Shown here: piece after piece, positions 5,751-6,871 of the stretch
Numbering within the stretch: position 1 is the first letter of the stretch
Layout: the number at the start of each line of letters is the position of its first letter
From: an uncultured Lachnospiraceae bacterium
GTDB taxonomy: Bacteria > Bacillota > Clostridia > Lachnospirales > Lachnospiraceae
Reading direction: 5' to 3'
NCBI GenBank assembly: GCA_946627575.1
Contig: CAMOVS010000064.1
Span: 1 to 6,871 of the forward strand
DNA length: 6,871 bases
The notes under the pieces: generated by a model
Told to the model about the DNA's origin: nothing
The model's input: only the letters and a program-made list of their open reading frames with translations
The model's database searches: none
Position numbers and translations under genes: made by a program

Positions 5751-5838
5751 GCTTCTTCGAACATATACCGGGGAATTTCCTTCCCGTACTGACGACATAC
5801 GTTACATACTTTCGTATGTTAGCTACTCCCTAATCGCT
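5740..5838 (-). promoter_or_regulatory. yybP-ykoY manganese riboswitch aptamer
   Basis: Read on the minus strand, the hallmark pieces occur in order: GGGAGUAGC (5830-5822); P2 hairpin ACAUAC-GAAA-GUAUGU (5819-5804); P3 closed by ACGUAU with AUAUGU and carrying GUCGUCAGUAC (5796-5786); a perfect GGGAA-GGAAA-UUCCC hairpin (5785-5771); CCGG; then GCGAGACUUUUCC (5752-5740). This matches the layout of the well-studied Lactococcus lactis yybP-ykoY RNA, including the two conserved internal loops that meet to hold Mn2+. Fourth-stem material is minimal here. The P1 stem is weak: GAUUAG faces CUUUUC with two U-U mismatches. It overlaps the downstream terminator, giving a transcription-level ON switch for the antiporter unit. 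The open plus-strand frame across this area is not a gene. Confidence 0.93.
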
Positions 5839-5844
5839 GATTCT

Positions 5845-5874
5845 ACTATATCACAGTGGATGCCGGCCAGGCAA
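5845..5874 (-). promoter_or_regulatory. Predicted promoter of the riboswitch-antiporter unit
   Basis: On the minus strand, -35 TTGCCT (5874-5869) and -10 TATAGT (5850-5845) have an 18-bp spacer. The predicted start, about 5838, is immediately upstream of the riboswitch's first conserved segment. This leaves just enough RNA for the P1 5' strand. Confidence 0.6.
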
Positions 5875-5897
5875 GTCTGGTCCTTCCTGATTATTAG

Positions 5898-5926
5898 AAA
5901 AGGGCTCTCCGATATCCGGAGAGCCC
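5898..5926 (-). terminator. Intrinsic terminator of the ACT-protein gene
   Basis: On the minus strand, GGGCTCTCCG, GATAT loop, CGGAGAGCCC give a perfect 10-bp GC-rich stem (5926-5902), followed by TTTTCTAATAAT. It lies 28 bp past the stop of the tandem-ACT gene and ahead of the antiporter promoter, so the two minus-strand units are separate. Confidence 0.92.
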
Positions 5927-5953
5927 GCAGACACCTGTAAATAGTTAAAACAT

Positions 5954-6388
5954 TCAATTCAGAAAGTCACTTAGGTCTTCATTAGAAAGTGTTTTGATCC
6001 CCTTCTGACTGAGAATTGCCTCTGCTCCATCCACATCATCCACCCGGAAGACTACATAAGCGCTTCCATGGATGGCTGCCGTAAAGGCGTATACATACTC
6101 GATATTCACACCCGCCTCTCTGAGAACTTCAAGTATGGTTTTTAGAGAACCGGCCTGATCATTCATTTTTACCACCACTACCGGCGTTTCGATAATAGCA
6201 GTGTGGTCGTCCAGGGCTTCTTTGGTCTTTTCGATATCAGATACAATAACCCTCAGGATGCCGAAGTCTTTGGTGTCAGCTACGGACAGGGCCCGGATAT
6301 TTACGCCGGCTTCCGTGATGGCATCGACCACCGCAGAGAGGGTTCCGGGGGTATTCTCAAGAAATGCGGATAATTGTGTGATAGCCAT
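5954..6388 (-). CDS. Tandem ACT-domain protein associated with phenylacetate-CoA ligase
   Basis: This 144-residue soluble protein is made almost only of two ACT domains. The first (about 1-66) has FLENTPGTLSAVVDAITEAG and VNIRALSVADT; the second (about 70-137) has KMNDQAGSLKTILEVLREAG and VNIEYVY. The repeated pattern of strand, PG/AG turn, helix and AGVNI is typical of ACT folds, which bind small ligands such as amino acids at dimer interfaces. There is no catalytic domain, so a sensory or regulatory role is likely. The gene follows paaK on the same strand after 114 bp; in many anaerobes such ACT proteins accompany indolepyruvate ferredoxin oxidoreductase and aryl-CoA ligase genes, which suggests response to aromatic or branched amino acids. 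ATG 6386-6388 sits 7 nt after GGGAGG. Stop TGA is at 5954-5956. Confidence 0.93.
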   Translation of the reverse strand: MAITQLSAFLENTPGTLSAVVDAITEAGVNIRALSVADTKDFGILRVIVSDIEKTKEALDDHTAIIETPVVVVKMNDQAGSLKTILEVLREAGVNIEYVYAFTAAIHGSAYVVFRVDDVDGAEAILSQKGIKTLSNEDLSDFLN

Positions 6389-6430
6389 AATCAGGCCTCC
6401 CTTCTTGAAGTAAAAAGATATGATTCATAC

Positions 6431-6462
6431 GGATTGTTCCACGTTCCTCGTGCCCACAATCC
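6431..6462. other. Imperfect hairpin in the paaK-ACT spacer
   Basis: GGATTGT (6431-6437) pairs with ACAATCC (6456-6462). Inside, CACG (6440-6443) pairs with CGTG (6449-6452) across a 5-nt loop, with a small asymmetric internal loop between the two stems. No U-tract follows directly on the minus strand. It may attenuate or stabilise the message between the ligase and ACT cistrons, or mark a binding site. Confidence 0.4.
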
Positions 6463-6502
6463 TACGCATAATTCACAATCCGGCGGCACGTCGCACCACT
6501 TC

Positions 6503-6871
6503 CTAATCATGCAGCTTTCGCTTATCGATCACTCTGACTGCCTTGCCTTCTGACCGCTGTATGGTCTTGGGTGCCATCAGGTGGATCTTGGGACTGATGC
6601 CCAGCATGGACTTCATAGCCATCTTCAGATCCTGTTCTCTCTTCTGCATCTCGGAGATCTTATCAGAGAACATTTCCCTGGTGAACTCGATATAAATATC
6701 AAAGGTATCGGTATTGTTTACCCTGTCCACCACGATCTGATAGTTGGGTGTATAGCCTTCCGAAAGAAGAACGGTTTCAATCTGGCTGGGGAAGACGTTG
6801 ACTCCACGAATTACCATCATGTCATCGCTGCGGCCCAGAGGCTTGGTCATCCTGACAAAGGTTCTTCCGCA
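6503..6871 (-). CDS. paaK: Phenylacetate-CoA ligase, C-terminal part (gene runs off the right edge)
   Basis: 122 codons of the 3' end are present; the frame is open to the window edge and stops at TAG 6503-6505. It begins CGRTFVRMTKPLGRSDDMMV and continues IRGVNVFPSQIETVLL, the hallmark hinge and start of the small C-terminal domain of PaaK-type adenylate-forming CoA ligases (the family has about 430 residues). These enzymes activate phenylacetate or related aryl acids with ATP and CoA in the cytoplasm. Near the end, GKAVRVIDKRKL contains the C-terminal lysine region used in acyl-adenylate formation. The in-frame ATG at 6848-6850 is an internal Met, since the conserved CGRT motif lies before it. 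The ACT gene follows downstream. Exact substrate (phenylacetate, indoleacetate or another aryl acid) cannot be read from this part. Confidence 0.93.
   Translation of the reverse strand, partial: CGRTFVRMTKPLGRSDDMMVIRGVNVFPSQIETVLLSEGYTPNYQIVVDRVNNTDTFDIYIEFTREMFSDKISEMQKREQDLKMAMKSMLGISPKIHLMAPKTIQRSEGKAVRVIDKRKLHD

Noticed and set aside
5578..5940. Plus-strand open frame of about 120 codons over the antiporter leader
   Set aside because: It runs antisense through a riboswitch, two terminators and a promoter, and has no ribosome site.

Overview
The window looks like a chromosomal segment of a low-to-mid GC Firmicute, most likely a member of the Clostridia. The reasons are strong AGGAGG-type ribosome binding sites, intrinsic terminators with U-tracts, a RecD2-type helicase, a yybP-ykoY riboswitch with a terminator platform, and a phenylacetate-CoA ligase gene followed by a tandem-ACT gene, a pairing common in anaerobes. 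This placement is an inference; there is no rRNA or other marker in the window.

Layout. (1) 1-164, plus strand: the last 53 codons of an unrecognised cysteine-containing protein. (2) 310-3216, minus strand: recD2, which carries an unusual C-terminal extension that I read as a DUF4186 domain fused through a charged linker. Its promoter lies at 3265-3293. (3) 3377-3843, plus strand: promoter, possible operator and ribosome binding site leading into a wrecked ZIP-family metal transporter. About 20 N-terminal codons are joined out of frame to about 89 C-terminal codons, and the middle of the gene is missing. (4) 3883-3930: a strong bidirectional terminator shared by the two converging units. (5) 3958-5589, minus strand: a three-gene unit made of a CaCA-family cation antiporter, then a secreted 139-residue protein of unknown function, then a 47-residue membrane peptide too short for usual gene callers. 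(6) 5709-5874, minus strand: promoter, yybP-ykoY manganese riboswitch and terminator controlling that unit. (7) 5954-6871, minus strand: the 3' end of a phenylacetate-CoA ligase gene (paaK), followed by a tandem-ACT protein gene that ends in its own terminator.

How it fits together. Regions 3 to 6 look like a metal-homeostasis locus. The riboswitch family senses Mn2+ and normally turns on exporters, so the antiporter here is probably a Mn2+ (or Mn2+/Ca2+) efflux pump rather than a generic Ca2+ exchanger. The two small proteins behind it would be induced together with it. The converging gene was a ZIP permease, a family of divalent metal transporters, and has been destroyed. I saw no CRISPR array, tRNA, rRNA, insertion sequence or phage gene. 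The most notable items are the RecD2-DUF4186 fusion, the riboswitch-controlled CaCA unit with its two unknown small proteins, and the decayed ZIP gene.
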